DNA from: Sphaerolaimus hirsutus
Lineage: Eukaryota > Nematoda > Chromadorea > Monhysterida > Sphaerolaimidae
Assembly: GCA_964036195.1 (NCBI GenBank)
Contig: OZ038456.1
Span: 124,001 to 188,000 of the forward strand
DNA: 64,000 nt
Direction: 5' to 3'
Shown here: positions 37,477 through 49,754 of the stretch, one piece after another
Layout: the number at the start of each line of letters is the position of its first letter
Numbering within the stretch: position 1 is the first letter of the stretch
The notes under the pieces: generated by a model
Told to the model about the DNA's origin: nothing
Seen by the model: the letters and a program-made list of their open reading frames with translations, nothing else
Databases searched by the model: none
Program-made: the position numbers and the translations under genes

Positions 37477-39206
37477 CAACGATGGCAAAAACACACATAT
37501 TAAATACGGAAACTCATTGAGTTTCTGTGTTTTTGTTTAACACAGAAATACGGAAACTCAACAATTTTGAAAAACACGGAAACTTAAATGAGTTCTTTTT
37601 TGGAGAACACGGAAACACGGAAACACAGAAAATACGGAAATGTTTTGTTTGGAACTCCATGTAGGAGTTTTTTTATCCAAGCAATTGAAGGCACAAGATT
37701 TGAACTGAACAATGTTTGTATGTGCATACATAAGGTATGCATGTATGTATAGTGTGTAAATATGTACATGGTCGGGCTGAAAAGTCCCCGGGCAGTGCTC
37801 GCCATTCGCGCTAGGGGTAAGCCACGGTAATAAAATTTTAACACGTTAATATATCAGGTGTTTTGAGTTTTCACCCAAAATTTCACCCCTCTAGCTCCAC
37901 CCACTGCGGAACTGTGCGGATTTCAATTTCGGTCATTTTGTACTGATGTACAAATGGTGCTCTAGCTCAACGCTGCTGTAAGTTGTGATCATGAAACTTT
38001 GGCTAGAGTAAGCCACCAGTGTTGGCAATGTGCCAGCACTAACCAACATTAGCTATGATATCATAAGCCTAGTCCATATTGCCATTACTGTCACTACCAA
38101 ATTCATCATTCTGCCTCAACGGTTTGTCAATACAGGTTAATACAGGAGGCGTTTTTCATGCACACTGCTGTTGAACACAGGCAATGTGTCCACTACAGAT
38201 TAGTAATGAAACACAAATGAAATTTTATTGACATAATAATTTACTGCACATTTCAAAACAATATTAAAATCACAGCATTACAACATGATCTCAGATGATC
38301 ACCATAAACATCCATCACAGTTCCCACTTTCCTGCACATCACCCTGATCTGCATATTAATTTTACCTTAATAGCAATGATGTTGATGAAAGTGTTGAATA
38401 CTATCAGCACATTGTCAACACTGGTGTCTTACACTAGCCAAAGTTTCATGATCACAACTTAAAGCAGCGTTGAGCTAGAGCACCATTTGTACATCAGTAC
38501 AAAATGACCGAAATTGTAACCCCCACAGTTCCGCAGTGGGTGGAGCTAGAGGGGTGAAATTTTGGGTGAAAACTCAAAACAGCTGATATATTAACGTGTT
38601 AAAATTTTATAACCGTAGCTTACCCCTAGCGTGAATGGCGAGCACTGCCCGGGGACTTTTCAGCCCGACCATGTACATAGTATCCAAGTTTAACAATAAA
38701 ATAAGTATCCAAAAAATAACGGTGTCCGCATCTCCTGGTGGTTTTGACAATATTAGGGACTGTGATAGAAGTGTTGAGGAGTGTCCACCAGGGTCTGCCA
38801 GCTCACACAATTGAGCTGAGGGCTCCTCACCTCCCAAGCTGTCAAAGGTATTGGTCACCAATTTGGAACTACCTCCAGTGAACTAACGAAAATTTGAAAA
38901 ATTTTCCAATACACGACAAAAAATATGCAAAACCAGTACATATTTGATAAGAAAACCACTGTTTCAACAGTAAATGCTGTAAAATGCAACTTTTTGTCAA
39001 ACAATTTGAGTTTTTACCAAAAAAACTTGAGTTTTTATCAAAAAACTTGAGTTTTTATGAAAAAACTCAAGCTTTTTCAAAAAACACAGAAATAAAACAC
39101 AGAAACTCAAGTTTTTTTTGTGAAAAAAACTCAAAACACAGATATTCATTTTTGAAAAACTCAAAATACAGAAAGTGTTTTTATTTTGAGAACTCACCCA
39201 TCGTTG
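37477..39206. mobile_element. CAACGATGG hAT-like element with nested mariner-like foldback
   Basis: CAACGATGGCAAAA at the left, cacccatcgttg at the right, 8-bp duplications ACCATGTC (37469-37476, 39207-39214). The arms repeat aacacggaaactcaa and aaaaacttgagttttt. The middle holds the element at 37767-38673. Confidence 0.88.
37767..38673. mobile_element. Mariner-like foldback MITE, arms about 265 bp
   Basis: CATGGTCGGGCTGAAAAGTC at the left and its complement at the right, each next to TA. The arms 37767-38032 and 38409-38673 are nearly complementary throughout; the centre is a single-copy spacer. TA duplication and a CTGAAAAGT-type end suggest Tc1/mariner mobilisation. No transposase is encoded. 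Confidence 0.85.
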
Positions 39207-39432
39207 ACCATGTCAATGGAATATTGCATAATAAGCGACGACACGACAAAACACACGTAGACAAAGTGGTTAAAACTGTAGTCAACTAATTTATGTAGAT
39301 CAGTCGGGGACGGCACGACACTGATGCAAAAACGTCAATGCTGCATCACTTTAATCACATTTGAATGTTATACACACTAGACAAAATATGCATAGCCCGT
39401 TCCTGTGGCCTCTCCCAGTAAAATGTAATACC

Positions 39433-39920
39433 CTAAATACTCGAATAAAAACCCAGGGAGTTGTTTTTCGTCAGAGATTTTCAGGGGTGGAGGGTGGAGA
39501 CTTATTCAAGGGGGGACATATTCAAGGGGGGTATTCAAGGAGAGTGATTTTTCCTCAGAAGTTTCAGGAAAACATGAACTTTATTCATTGTAGGAATTCA
39601 TTCCGTCAACTCATGCAATCCAGGCATTTAACAGTTAGACAACAACAAAAAAGTATGCATTCTAAAATTCGTATCGTCGGCATCCGGTTTATTCAAATAC
39701 ACATTGTATCTGCTGTCGGCGCGCTGTGGGCTAATATTATTTTGTATTTTTGCACAGCACTGCATTTGCATTCGATGAATCAGTGCAGGGTCTGTCTTCA
39801 TAAATTGTTTTGTTTTTTTTGCGGGGGGGGGGGGGTATTCAAAGCGGAAGTTTTTTTCCTCACTTGGCGAAAGGGGGGGGGCGGGTATTCGTGGGGGAAT
39901 TATTCAAGGAGGTAATACTT
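39433..39920. mobile_element. TACCGTAT-family relative
   Basis: aatactcgaataaaaaccca at the left and ggaattattcaaggaggtaa at the right, with ggggg-run arms and an AT-rich core of about 250 bp. Its ends are diverged from the family consensus. Confidence 0.5.
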
Positions 39921-40081
39921 GTGAAGACGAACGGCGCATGTCATTTTCATATTATGCATGATCACATTCTAATTTTACATGTCACTTCCTTGTCAGTCAA
40001 ACACAAGCACACCACCCGTTATACCATCTGCAGCAGAGTTTTTAAATTACTGAACTGTCAAATGTCAAAGTATATGTAAAT

Positions 40082-40703
40082 ACTATAAAGTCGGCAGACG
40101 TATCGCCCTACAAACATTTGCGTCAATCTCTCCAGTGGAGAGTGCATGACGGCATTAGGTATTGTGACGCAATATTTTAACGATTGGAATAGATCGGGTC
40201 ACGTATGAAAACTTGGCCCTTATCCCAGTTACCAGTTGCGTATTATACAAATGAGAGTGAAAACTCAAAGTTAGCTAAAAATCGTTAAAATTTGCTTCGC
40301 TTTGCCAATTTCCACCTTCATAATCGCTATTTTTGTTTATATACATGGTTATATAGCTATTGGGAGCCTATTTTAATAGCGGATTTCGAAATTTTGGCCG
40401 GCTGCCAAGTTCTCTTCTGTTGGAACGGAGCCAACAAATGAAAAATAAAAGAAAAACAAAAACGGTAGTTTGAACGGTAAAACAATAGTTTAAACGGTCA
40501 AATTCTTTACGAGCAACGTTGCAAATGTAGATAACTAGGGCGTGGCACGCACGGACGCAGCGAAACGTCCATTTTTCTTTTAATATGATTTTCTTTTTCA
40601 ATTTCTAGCGTCCGCGTGGGACACAAGTTTCGTTGTTCGCTCTATTCACGAGTGAATTCTAACTCTCCGATTTTGTAGGGTGAAATGTCCGCCGACTTTA
40701 CGT
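40082..40703. mobile_element. TATAAAGTCGGCRGAC element
   Basis: tataaagtcggcagacgtat with cgccctacaaa at the left pairs imperfectly with ttgtagggtgaaatgtccgc and cgactttacg at the right. The interior is unrecognised and non-coding. Confidence 0.55.
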
Positions 40704-41192
40704 AAAATGCTTTTTACTAGACACTGAGTGCAGAAAATGTAAGTATTTAGCATTAAAAAAGGGCATAAAAAGCACACCGGAGATTTCCATTCACATTTCT
40801 CTGAACAAACATTTCACTTTTTCCATCTATCACTTTTGAATTTGGAAATTTTTGGGGGATTGTGATCGTCATTGTGGGTATTTTTGAGATCGGTGTTTCT
40901 AAATTTCAGGATAGCTAAATTGAGATCGCTAAATCGCAAAAATTACCGGATTTCAGGAGCGCAAACCCGTCTGAACTCTACTTTTAGGGCAGTGGTTTAA
41001 GAGGGAAAATAGAAAGCGCAGGGAAAAATGGTAAACCAATTTCTACATCAATTTCATAACATACCTAGGTAGAATAATCGGACCCAAATTCAACATTCTA
41101 TTCGTTTGCTGTGGGACCGCAATAAATATTTACATACCCGTCATACGAACTCAAATCATTCGAAAATAATGAATGTCAGCCAGTGCCGTGTG
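40704..41192. other. Unrecognised stretch
   Basis: AT-rich; no gene or repeat family is recognised. Confidence 0.5.
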
Positions 41193-41378
41193 CGGCCAGT
41201 CCCGCGCCTTGTAAAGTGTAAAGTAAAGTGTCAAATGTGATGTAAAATTTCACACAAGTTTGTAAAATGCCATGTAAAGTGTCCAAAGTTCAGTAATAAA
41301 ATCATTTCTTTTTTCTTGTAATTGACATTTTACATGAGATTTGACACTAGTTTACACTTGACAGAGTGCGGACCATGT
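41193..41378. mobile_element. AAAGTGTC-family MITE
   Basis: gccagtcccgcgccttgtaa at the left, ttgacagagtgcggaccatg at the right; inside, aaagtgtcaaatgtgatg pairs with catgagatttgacact. The family is the one that forms receptor intron d/e. Confidence 0.7.
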
Positions 41379-41421
41379 CCCGTGATTGCAAAACAAACAT
41401 CGCTCGCATGTGACGTGACTC

Positions 41422-41836
41422 AAGGACGTAGCCAGGGGGGGGGGCGGTCGCCCCCCCCCCTTCCCGGGCCGGACCAAAAAATGTGCCAGAAATGGCACCT
41501 CCAGAAGACGATTTTGTCGACAGTTTGAAAATTTTTTGGCGCATTTTCCCTCCACAACATACATTTTCGGCTGACTGGTCTCCGCGGCCTCAAAGCCAAT
41601 GAAAATGGACCCAATTCCTGTCCATGTCGCTCTTTATGCCTGTAAAAAACAGACGTATACTGGTGTTTTCGCGCCAATGCAAATGCCAGTGGCGCCTACG
41701 AATGGCGCCAGCGCCATGGCGCCATTCCCCTACTACAGGGGTAAAATTTTAGGGGGGCGGGGGCGCCGCCCCTCCCGTTCGCCGGGCTCCGTATACAATC
41801 CGCCCCCCCCCGCTCAAAAACCCTGGCTACGTCCCT
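41422..41836. mobile_element. AAGGRCGTASGCAGG MITE with GCGCCATGGCGC core (copy 2)
   Basis: aaggacgtagccagg to cctggctacgtccct, with exact 10-bp duplications GACGTGACTC (41412-41421, 41837-41846). A duplication of 9-10 bp suggests a Mutator-like source. The inside has G and C runs and a ggcgccagcgccatgg palindrome. Confidence 0.85.
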
Positions 41837-41971
41837 GACGTGACTCTTTAGCAAACGTCGCAATTGCCTCATTAAGGCGGCGAGCAATCACTCGAAAATT
41901 CAGAATGACAAGGCCAGACAAGACAGCAAACTAGCTGCGCGCCTCGGACCACCCAGTTCGCTCGACGCAAC

Positions 41972-42227
41972 TAGGGTGTCAAATTTCCGTTTTCCGCAGG
42001 CATATTTTTTCCTTTTCCGGCAAGTGCATAAAAATTTCCGTTTCTGTTTCCGTTTTCAGGCAAGTGCAAAAAATTTTCCGTTTCCGCTTTCCGCAGGCAA
42101 ATTTTTTTCAGTTTCCGTTTTCCGGCAAGTGCCAAAAATTTTCTGTTACCGTTTCCGTTTTCCGGCAAGTGCAAATTTTTTCCGTTTCCATTTCCGTTTT
42201 CGGTAAAAAAATTTTGTCGACACCCTT
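41972..42227. mobile_element. TAGGGTGTCAA hAT-like element (copy 4, short)
   Basis: TAGGGTGTCAAATTTCCG to gtcgacaccctt, with 8-bp duplications GACGCAAC and GACGCAGC (one mismatch). It consists of TTTCCG arms only, without the core of the longer copies. Confidence 0.82.
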
Positions 42228-42330
42228 GACGCAGCCCACATCCCCGATAGGGAGTAATCAGGCCAGTCAATTCGCGAAATTGGTCGCAAAGCCTAGTCAA
42301 AAGTAAATAAATACAACAAAATGCGGCATT

Positions 42331-42944
42331 CCCCGTGTATTTCCTTGAAATACCCCTTTCGAAATAACCCCCCCTGAAAATGGACACTATGAATTTATAA
42401 ACCCCCGGCGAAATACCCCCCCCCCCCAAAAAAAAAATATAGTGTACAGAGAAAGTAAATGACAAAAGCTACGGTTGTGATCAGGGGGCAGTCCCAAGCC
42501 CAAGTAAAGTGTCAAATGTAAAGTCAAATGCAAAGTAAACTGTCAATCAAAACAAAAAAAAAATTTATTACTGAACTTTGCATGACAATTGACAGTTTAC
42601 TTTGCATTTGACTTTACATTTGACACTTTACTTTACACTTTACAGGGCTTGGGATCGCCACCAGGGAAATGCAGAACACACGCTAAAAACAATGACTGTG
42701 TTATGTTAGAACAGTATTTATACCGTCTACGTAATTATATAAGTCTATAGTCTTATACATGGCGGTTTTTGTTGCATTTTTCGACGTCTGCGTACGTTAC
42801 AAACAACGAATTAGTACCGGGATGTAAAAAATTTTCTGGCGAAATAATAACCCCCCCCCCTCGAAATACCCCCTCGTTTAAGCCCCCCCCGCTCAAAATT
42901 CTCACTCTGAAAATATAAACCCCCTGGGGGTATTTCGAGGAAAT
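42331..42944. mobile_element. TACCGTAT-family element interrupted by an AAAGTGTC MITE
   Basis: Left ccgtgtatttccttgaaata, right gggggtatttcgaggaaat. The core (ttatgttagaac, gacgtctgcgtacg) is the family core in reverse orientation. The insert is at 42486-42662. 42945-43140 beyond it is a gaagcgtgtggaag-rich block. Confidence 0.72.
42486..42662. mobile_element. AAAGTGTC-family MITE, best-preserved short copy
   Basis: The left end CAGGGGGCAGTCCCAAGCCC pairs with the right end GGGCTTGGGATCGCCACCAG. aaagtgtcaaatgtaaag and its complement form the arms around an A-rich centre. Its right terminus, GCCACCAG, carries the AG (and by symmetry the GT) used as splice sites in receptor intron d/e. Confidence 0.82.
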
Positions 42945-43343
42945 GTTAGTGAAGCGTGTGGAAGCACCAGCATTGTGAAGTGTCTTCTCCCCAATTTTGG
43001 GAAGCGCCTAAAGCGCACGGTGAAGCGTGTGGAAGACGTTTCACCCAGAATTTCGTGATGCTTGTGGAAACGTGTGGAGGTGTGTTGAAGTGAAGCGCTT
43101 TGCATCAAACATCCATTTTTTGCTGTGTATGGGCAATTGCGTAACTTTGTTACCGTATTTGACTGACTTTGATCTTTAGATGCCAAAACATAATACCATA
43201 GCCTAAATATATTTAAACTGCAAGTGGGTGAAAGAAAAAATCGCCACCAGAATATAATGAGAAATAACCTTGCAATCCTGAACAACAATAAACAATTATC
43301 TAAGGTATTCTAGTTTTACAATAAAAATATACCTAGTCTGCAT

Positions 43344-44388
43344 CAGGGTTGGCAAAATCTCAGAAAAGAATAAAAATAAAATGGAAAATTGAAGAATGAA
43401 ATAAAATAAAATAAAATGCAAAATTTCAAAATAAAAATAAAAATTGTATAAAAGTTCGAATTTTTGTAAAAATTTTGTAAAATTGTATACAAATTCATAT
43501 TTTTGTAAAAATTGTATAAAAATTCAAATTTTTTGTAAAATTTTTTTCTGTTGTTTATAGTTCAACCTGTTCATTTGCGGAGCTGGGGCAGTCCCAAGCC
43601 ATGTAAAGTGTCACAATGTCATATGAAATGGAATGGAAAGTGTCAATTTTCATGAAAATGTTAAGTAAAGTGTCAATTGTCATTACAAATATAAATTAAA
43701 GTGGAAACTGTAAAGCAAATTGTATCCAAATCTTATCTTTTGTATCCAAATCTTGTTGTTTTTGTAACCAAATCTTATGTGAACATTTTGATACAAAAAC
43801 ATAAGATTTGGATACCAAAATATAAGGTTTGGATACCAAAACATAAGATTCAGATCCACAATTTACACTCTTGTAGTATTTGATTGAATTACTACAATAT
43901 CAAATACTACACTCTGCACGACATTTGTAATGACAATTATACTTTGCTTGACATTTGAGATGCCAATTGACTCTTTACTACATTTGTCATGACAATTGAC
44001 ACTTTGTATGATGTTTTACAAATATGCCCAGCACACTCCAGTAATCCTTTACTGAAAATTCAAACCATTCTTATCGATAATTGTAACTTAACACTTGCAA
44101 CTAGTTAACAATACCTACTGCATGCAACTTTTGCAAAGTAATGGAAAAATTTGTCACATGTTTTTCATGTTTAGGTCTAATTATCACATTTTTCTGACCT
44201 TGCATGCAAGATTCTGATTTTTTGTAAAATTTCTGCAAAATTTTTGTAAAATTTTTGTAAAATGGTCCATTTTATTATTTTATTATTATTTTGGAATAAA
44301 ATAAAATAAAATGAAATGAGGATAAAATAAAAATAAAATACATTTTTATACAATTTGTATACAAATGATTTTTATAAAACCAACCCTG
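43344..44388. mobile_element. CAGGGTTGG hAT-like element (copy 2) with nested MITE
   Basis: CAGGGTTGGCAAAATCTCAG to ataaaaccaaccctg, with exact 8-bp duplications GTCTGCAT (43336-43343, 44389-44396). The arms are aaaataaaat and tgtaaaatttt runs. It contains the AAAGTGTC-type insert at 43581-44033. Confidence 0.88.
43581..44033. mobile_element. AAAGTGTC-family MITE (long copy)
   Basis: CTGGGGCAGTCCCAAGCC at the left, tttacaaatatgcccag at the right, with internal gtgtcaattgtcattac repeats and a central inverted part built of ccaaatcttat and ataagatttgg. Confidence 0.65.
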
Positions 44389-44396
44389 GTCTGCAT

Positions 44397-44841
44397 GCAT
44401 TAGAGGCTTAGGCCTTAGGCTCGGAAATGAAAGACCCTGTACACATGAAAAAGAGTTTGAACTGGAGTAAACGCATGGATTTGTTTATATTGTAGTGACA
44501 CTGAGTGAGTGGGCGGTCACTACGGTGGTCTGGCGTATAATTGACATTCGGTCTGGCGCGGCAGACGCGGCGATCGCAATCGCAAACAGCGCATGCACAC
44601 AGATCGGATCAGAGCTGCCGGCGTGCATGTAAACGAGGACACGATGTAAAAAACACAAACAAAATTTGGGTGGAAAAAGTTTTGAAAAGTTTTCCGAAAA
44701 AGTTCGAAAACTGTCTTAGGAAAAAATTAAAAAAGTGATTTGAGAAAAAAAATTAACATTTTAAAATATTTTTCCCATATCTTGCCACCATCAGTATACT
44801 GGAACCGTCAGTGGGTGCACGTGTGTGCGACGCGTCCATTT
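44397..44841. other. Unrecognised, locally GC-rich
   Basis: 44540-44640 is GC-rich against an AT-rich background but has no supported reading frame. No repeat family is recognised. Confidence 0.4.
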
Positions 44842-44849
44842 ACAAAGCC

Positions 44850-45478
44850 GGGGGTATCCCATTAAGGCAAAAGCGCTTTAAGACAACAGTAGCTTCAATA
44901 CAACAAAAATGCTCATTCAGACAAAAGCTACTTTAATACAACAAGTTGTGCATTAATACAACAGATGTTGCATTAAGACAACACTTGTTGCTTTAATACA
45001 ACATAAATAATTGTTTATGCAGATACACAAATATATAAATAAAGTTTAGTAGCAAGTAAATTGTGGACAGTTAAGTTCATGTAAAAGTTCATTGTGTCAA
45101 TTCTACTTTAAGTACTGTACTTTCAGCCTAATTGTGTCACCAATAGCAGCAGATAAGTCATGCTGATTAGGCTCTGGCAAATGTATTTAATCCATGCATG
45201 CTGTTTAGGTAATCATGATGCATGTTTACGCTTTTTGCAAACATGTGTGGGAAATTGAATTCCATCTCAATATTGCATTTCATATAGAAATGTAACTCAA
45301 ATTGTGTTGTACAAAAGCAACACGTGTTGTATTAAAGTGACAAGTGTTGTATTAAAGCAACGTGTGTTGTACTAATGCACAAATTGTTGTATTAAAGTAG
45401 CTTTTGTCTTAATGAGCGTTTTTGTTGTATTAAACTTACTGTTGTCTTAAAGCACTTTTGTCTTAATGACACACACTG
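44850..45478. mobile_element. GGGGTATCCCATTAAGRCAA foldback element (intact copy)
   Basis: 8-bp duplications ACAAAGCC (44842-44849, 45479-45486). The left arm aaggcaaaagcgctttaaga pairs with tcttaaagcacttttgtctt at the right. Both arms are built from ttaatacaacaa-type repeats in opposite orientation. It is non-coding. Confidence 0.85.
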
Positions 45479-45486
45479 ACAAAGCC

Positions 45487-45665
45487 ACTTGGGGCGGGTG
45501 GCGGCGACGACAGTGACGCAGGTGCACCGGCGGCGCTAATCCACCGAACAATGCGTCATTATGAAGCCAATCAACGCGCCGCTCACAATAATGTGGACAA
45601 TTATCGCGGCGGTGATGCGATGGGCTGCGGGCCACCTGCACCGCGCTTGTTTGATTATACGCGCT
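45487..45665. other. GC-rich island, possible relic exon
   Basis: It stands out from AT-rich flanks by composition similar to the receptor exons. The minus strand has an open stretch with a hydrophobic run (ITAAIIVHIIVSGALIGFIM) after a tgcag|g acceptor-like site, then a stop. The evidence is weak. Confidence 0.2.
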
Positions 45666-46965
45666 TACCGGTTGAGCTTATCCAAAAGTAGGTGGCTACC
45701 GTATTTCCTCGAAATACCACAGTCGTTAGAATGTACCTATTTACATTTACTCGAAAAATACATATACCTACTCGAGTACTGGGTAAATACATTTCTCGAG
45801 TACTGGGTAATTGTAAAAGTCGACAAAATGAGATATTGAGTAAATCGCATTTTAAGCTTCAAACCCAATTCCACACCATAGGTGCGTGTCCAATTTGGCT
45901 CTCTCATGCTCTCCATCAAGTTCCATATGTTAACAAAAAGCGTCCAATTTTCAGCCCCTTATCTCAACGTACATGTGAAAAATGGGGTGTCCATTCAATT
46001 CCATTTGGTCAGAGCAAAACTGTTTTTGGGAGGGAAATTGACTTGTCGCCTTCTTGCACGCGAGAACAATTTTGTTCCCGCCCGCGTTGGTCCTGTCTTA
46101 TGGTGCGATTACAGCTAAATTTACGCCGCGTAAAATGCTGACGTAAAAGTCCATAGACGTAATTTATGGGAAATTTATGCACTTGTCGACTTTTAGAAAT
46201 CGGTGCCCATAGTGGACTTATCACATTTCTTGTGTTTTTTTGCCCATAAAAAAAGGATGCGGAGGATGGACTTGTCGACTTTTAGCCCAAAACTAAGTGG
46301 ACTTATCGACTTCTTGCCCATTTTTTTGCATTTTACCCAAAAATGTCAAATTTGGCACTATGCCATATGGGCATGTGAGGTCAAAAAATTTAGGGAAAAC
46401 GATGAAAAATGTGCGGAAGTAGCCCCAGATCACGTTTCCGGGCCTAACTCGAAATTTTCATATTTTGGACTTGTTGACTTTTAGAATAGGACGCCTCATT
46501 TACATACACTTGTTACCTGTACTCTGCTTCTGTACCTGTACTCACTTGTAGGCGTACTTTTGAGCGGTACACGTGTATTATAAAGAAAATTTATTTCTGA
46601 AATTGCAAATCACAATTTTTGTTGCTAAAATAAAGAAACCTTGAAGAAATCATATCATTTTTCGTATAAAGATACTAAATAATTATAAAAATCTGTTAGG
46701 TATTTCAGTGTAAAAATCGCTCCCACATAAAAGTAGTAGCTTTTACATTTTCCATGAAAAAGTACCCACTTTACATTTTCCATGAAAAATGTAGATACCC
46801 ACTTTTACAGTTTTATGGGAAAAAATTAGACAGGCAAAAAAGCATTTTACATTTTCTGTACTCAGGTGAGTAAAAATAAATTATTTTACGTTAACATATA
46901 CTGAAAAGTTCAGTAGTTTGAACAAATACCCCCACACCACATCGATTACCAGGCCCCTCGGAAAA
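45666..46965. repeat. Diverged repeats, GGACTTGTCGACTTTTAG phrases
   Basis: The phrase acttgtcgacttttag or close variants occurs at about 46182, 46270, 46300 and 46470. 46520-46915 resembles the element at 33816-34347 (ttacattttccatgaaaa repeats). No clean termini or gene are found. Confidence 0.45.
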
Positions 46966-49245
46966 CTAAACACCTTCCCGATCAAGTCCGGGCCCCCCAT
47001 TTTTTATTTTACTTCTGATGTCCTATCTCCAGTTCTAGGACGTGCCAGAAGCTGAAACTTGGGGTAGATATTGGCGCTGTTGTGCACACGGGAAACGGGG
47101 CTCACTGCGTACCGAGTCCGTGGTGCACATATGAGAAATGTGTAGTTGGTTTCAGTTGGATTGGCATGTGGACCTTGGACAAGAGGCGAAGCCAGTCCAC
47201 TAAGCCAACGACCAGAGGAGACTTGCGTTTGTGATGTGGTGTAGTTGTGTGTTCTTGGTGAAATGTCGCTCGGCGACACGGGTCTCAAAGTCTAGCATCT
47301 CATATTCATAGATGGTCACCCCCCGAAGGGGACATGAATGATGAGGGAAAAGTGAGTTAATGAACATCAACTGACCTGAACACCCAAGTAGTCCCTACTC
47401 AAGAATGGTTGAAACATAAAAGTTAACAGTTCAGACCAATCACTAAAACCTATCCAACTTTAGGAATGCAAGTAAATAGTATTTATGTAGTGTACTATAA
47501 CTACAACAGTCCCCCCCCAAGTTCACCCTACAGGGTGTTTTTATTTACCAGTGTCACTGATTGACAGCCGGCATGATGGTTTGGGTTTACAGTGTTGCTG
47601 TTTGACAGCTGGGATGGTGAGGCTGTCGGTGTCGCTGCTTGACAGCTGACCTGTTTGCCTCAATTCCTGGTGCTTGACAACCGGGGGTTTTAGGCTGTCG
47701 GTGTCTCTGCTGGACAGCCGACCTGTTTGCCTCTGTTGCCGGTGTCGCTGCTTGCCGACCAGGGTTTTTGGGCTGTTGGTGTCATTGCTTGACAGCCGAC
47801 CTATTTGCTTCAGTTCCTGGTGTCGCTGCTTGATGGCTGGGGTTAGGCTGCCGGTGTCTCTGTTGGACCGCCGACCTGTTGCCTCTGTTCCCAGTTGCTG
47901 CTTTGACGGGACCCCCCTTTACTTCGGGAGGGGTTGCGGCGACTCCCTACAGGGTGGGTCACCCTAAGTGCGAAAAATTTTCGTGGCTTTTTTAGTGTCC
48001 CACACAGGTCCGGCCCCCACTGATTTCTTGCACTGCGGGTGCCATACCTCCAGCTGTGGGACGGATATAAATCTAAAATTTTGGGGATGTGTCCCCAACA
48101 CCCCTCCCCTACTTTACACTGGCCAGGTGGTTTTTGGCAACTCACCACAGTGTGGGGTGCAGAATTCAAAATTTATCAAAACATTACTGTCCCACACAGG
48201 TCCAGCACCCAATTGAATTTTAAAAAATAAGCACTTTTGTGTTGTTTCAACACTAAAGTGATTAAATTGTCAAATAAGCATTAAATATCCTCTATAAATA
48301 TTGTATCCCACCAAAAACTGCCTACCACATGAACCCATCCCTCCAGTGGCTGACGAAAAATCACTTTTTACAACTTTCTTATTAGACACTTGAACTGCTG
48401 GTTTACAATAATTTTTAAGGGAGAGTTCAAGGTTTCAAGTTGTGTAAAAAACCTTACCTCCAAAATGCCTTCATAAGAAAATTTGCTTGGGGTGAATTTC
48501 GAATTGAAAAAATGACATCATTGCAGGAACAAAAATAAGTAAAATTTACAATTTTAAATTTACAACAAGCAAATTTTCTTATGAAGGCTTTTTGGAGCTA
48601 AGGTTTTTTACACAACTTAAAACCCTTAACCCTCCTCTTTAAAATATTGTAAACCAACAGTTCAAGTGTCTAATAAAAAAGTTGTACAAAGTGATTTTTG
48701 TCAGCCACTGTAAGGGATTGGTTCATGTGGTGGGCAGTTTTCAGTGGGATAAGATATTTATAGAGGATATTTAATGCTTATTTGACATTATCAATCACTT
48801 TAGTGTTAAAACAACACAAAAGTGTTTATTTTTTCAAATTCAATTGGCTGCTGGACCTGTGTGGGACAGTAATGTTTTGATATATTTTGAATGCTGCACC
48901 CCACACTGTGGTGAGTTGCCAAAAACTGCCTGGCCAGTGTATAGTAGGGGATGGGTGTTGGCGACACATCCCCAAAATTGTAGATTTTTACCCCTCCCAC
49001 AGCTGGAGATACGGCACCTGTAGTGCAAGAAATCAGTGGGGGCCGGACCTGTGTGGGACACTAAAAAGCCACGAAATTTTTTGCACTTAGGGGGACCCGC
49101 GACCCCTCCAATGCATGCGAAGTAGAGGGGGGTTGTGCCAATATCTCCCCCAAGTTTCAGCTTCTGGCGCGTCCTAGAACTGGAGATAGGACGTCAGAAG
49201 TAAAATAAAAAATGGGGGGCCGGACTTGATCGGGAAGGTGTTTAG
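46966..49245. mobile_element. Large foldback element, CTAAACACCTTCCCGATCAAG ends
   Basis: ctaaacaccttcccgatcaa at the left pairs with ttgatcgggaaggtgtttag at the right, extending about 100 bp inward. Inside, 47966-48515 and 48580-49095 form a second long inverted repeat (arms about 530 bp, diverged). A tandem block at 47540-47900 repeats gctgtcggtgtcnctgctng. No transposase is evident. Confidence 0.78.
47540..47900. repeat. Minisatellite in the foldback element
   Basis: Units of about 45-60 bp (gacagccgacctgtttgcct then ggtgtcgctgcttg) are repeated six to seven times with variation. Confidence 0.7.
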
Positions 49246-49754
49246 ATAGCAAAGCCAAGCTGTCACACTGCTGATCAACATTCCATCTAAAAATACATCA
49301 GCGACAACCCCACCCCACCCCCACAAAACCCCCCTGAAATGTTCTTTCAAATCCATCTAAAATGTGGCGGCAATTCAGTTAGCACACTGAAAATTCACGG
49401 TTCTGATTGCTGAAATTCACGATGTCTGCTGAGAGCGTAAGAAGTGACCATAGTCACATTCTGTTTAAAAAATTTTTTTTTCATTCAAATTTTGCCCCAA
49501 AAAATCGTTACGAATGAGCGAAGGCAGCAGAAAATGCTCAGCTAAAGAAACATTCCGCATGGAAAATGTCGCGCTTTACGATCCGCAATTTCTATAAAAC
49601 TACAGGAAATGTATTTATTTATTCCATTATAACATTCTTACCGAGGTGCCGGATCTGTGTGATAGGAAGCGAGCTAATTACTTATGTACAAACAAGGATG
49701 TAATGCAAAGGTGCTTTAATGGGCAGCGTAGCTGTTACGCACACAGACACATCC
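49246..49754. other. Unrecognised stretch
   Basis: AT-rich; no gene or repeat family is recognised. Confidence 0.5.

Noticed and set aside
39361..39915. 184-codon open frame on the plus strand
   Set aside because: It crosses a TACCGTAT-like element with Gly runs and shows no protein-like pattern.
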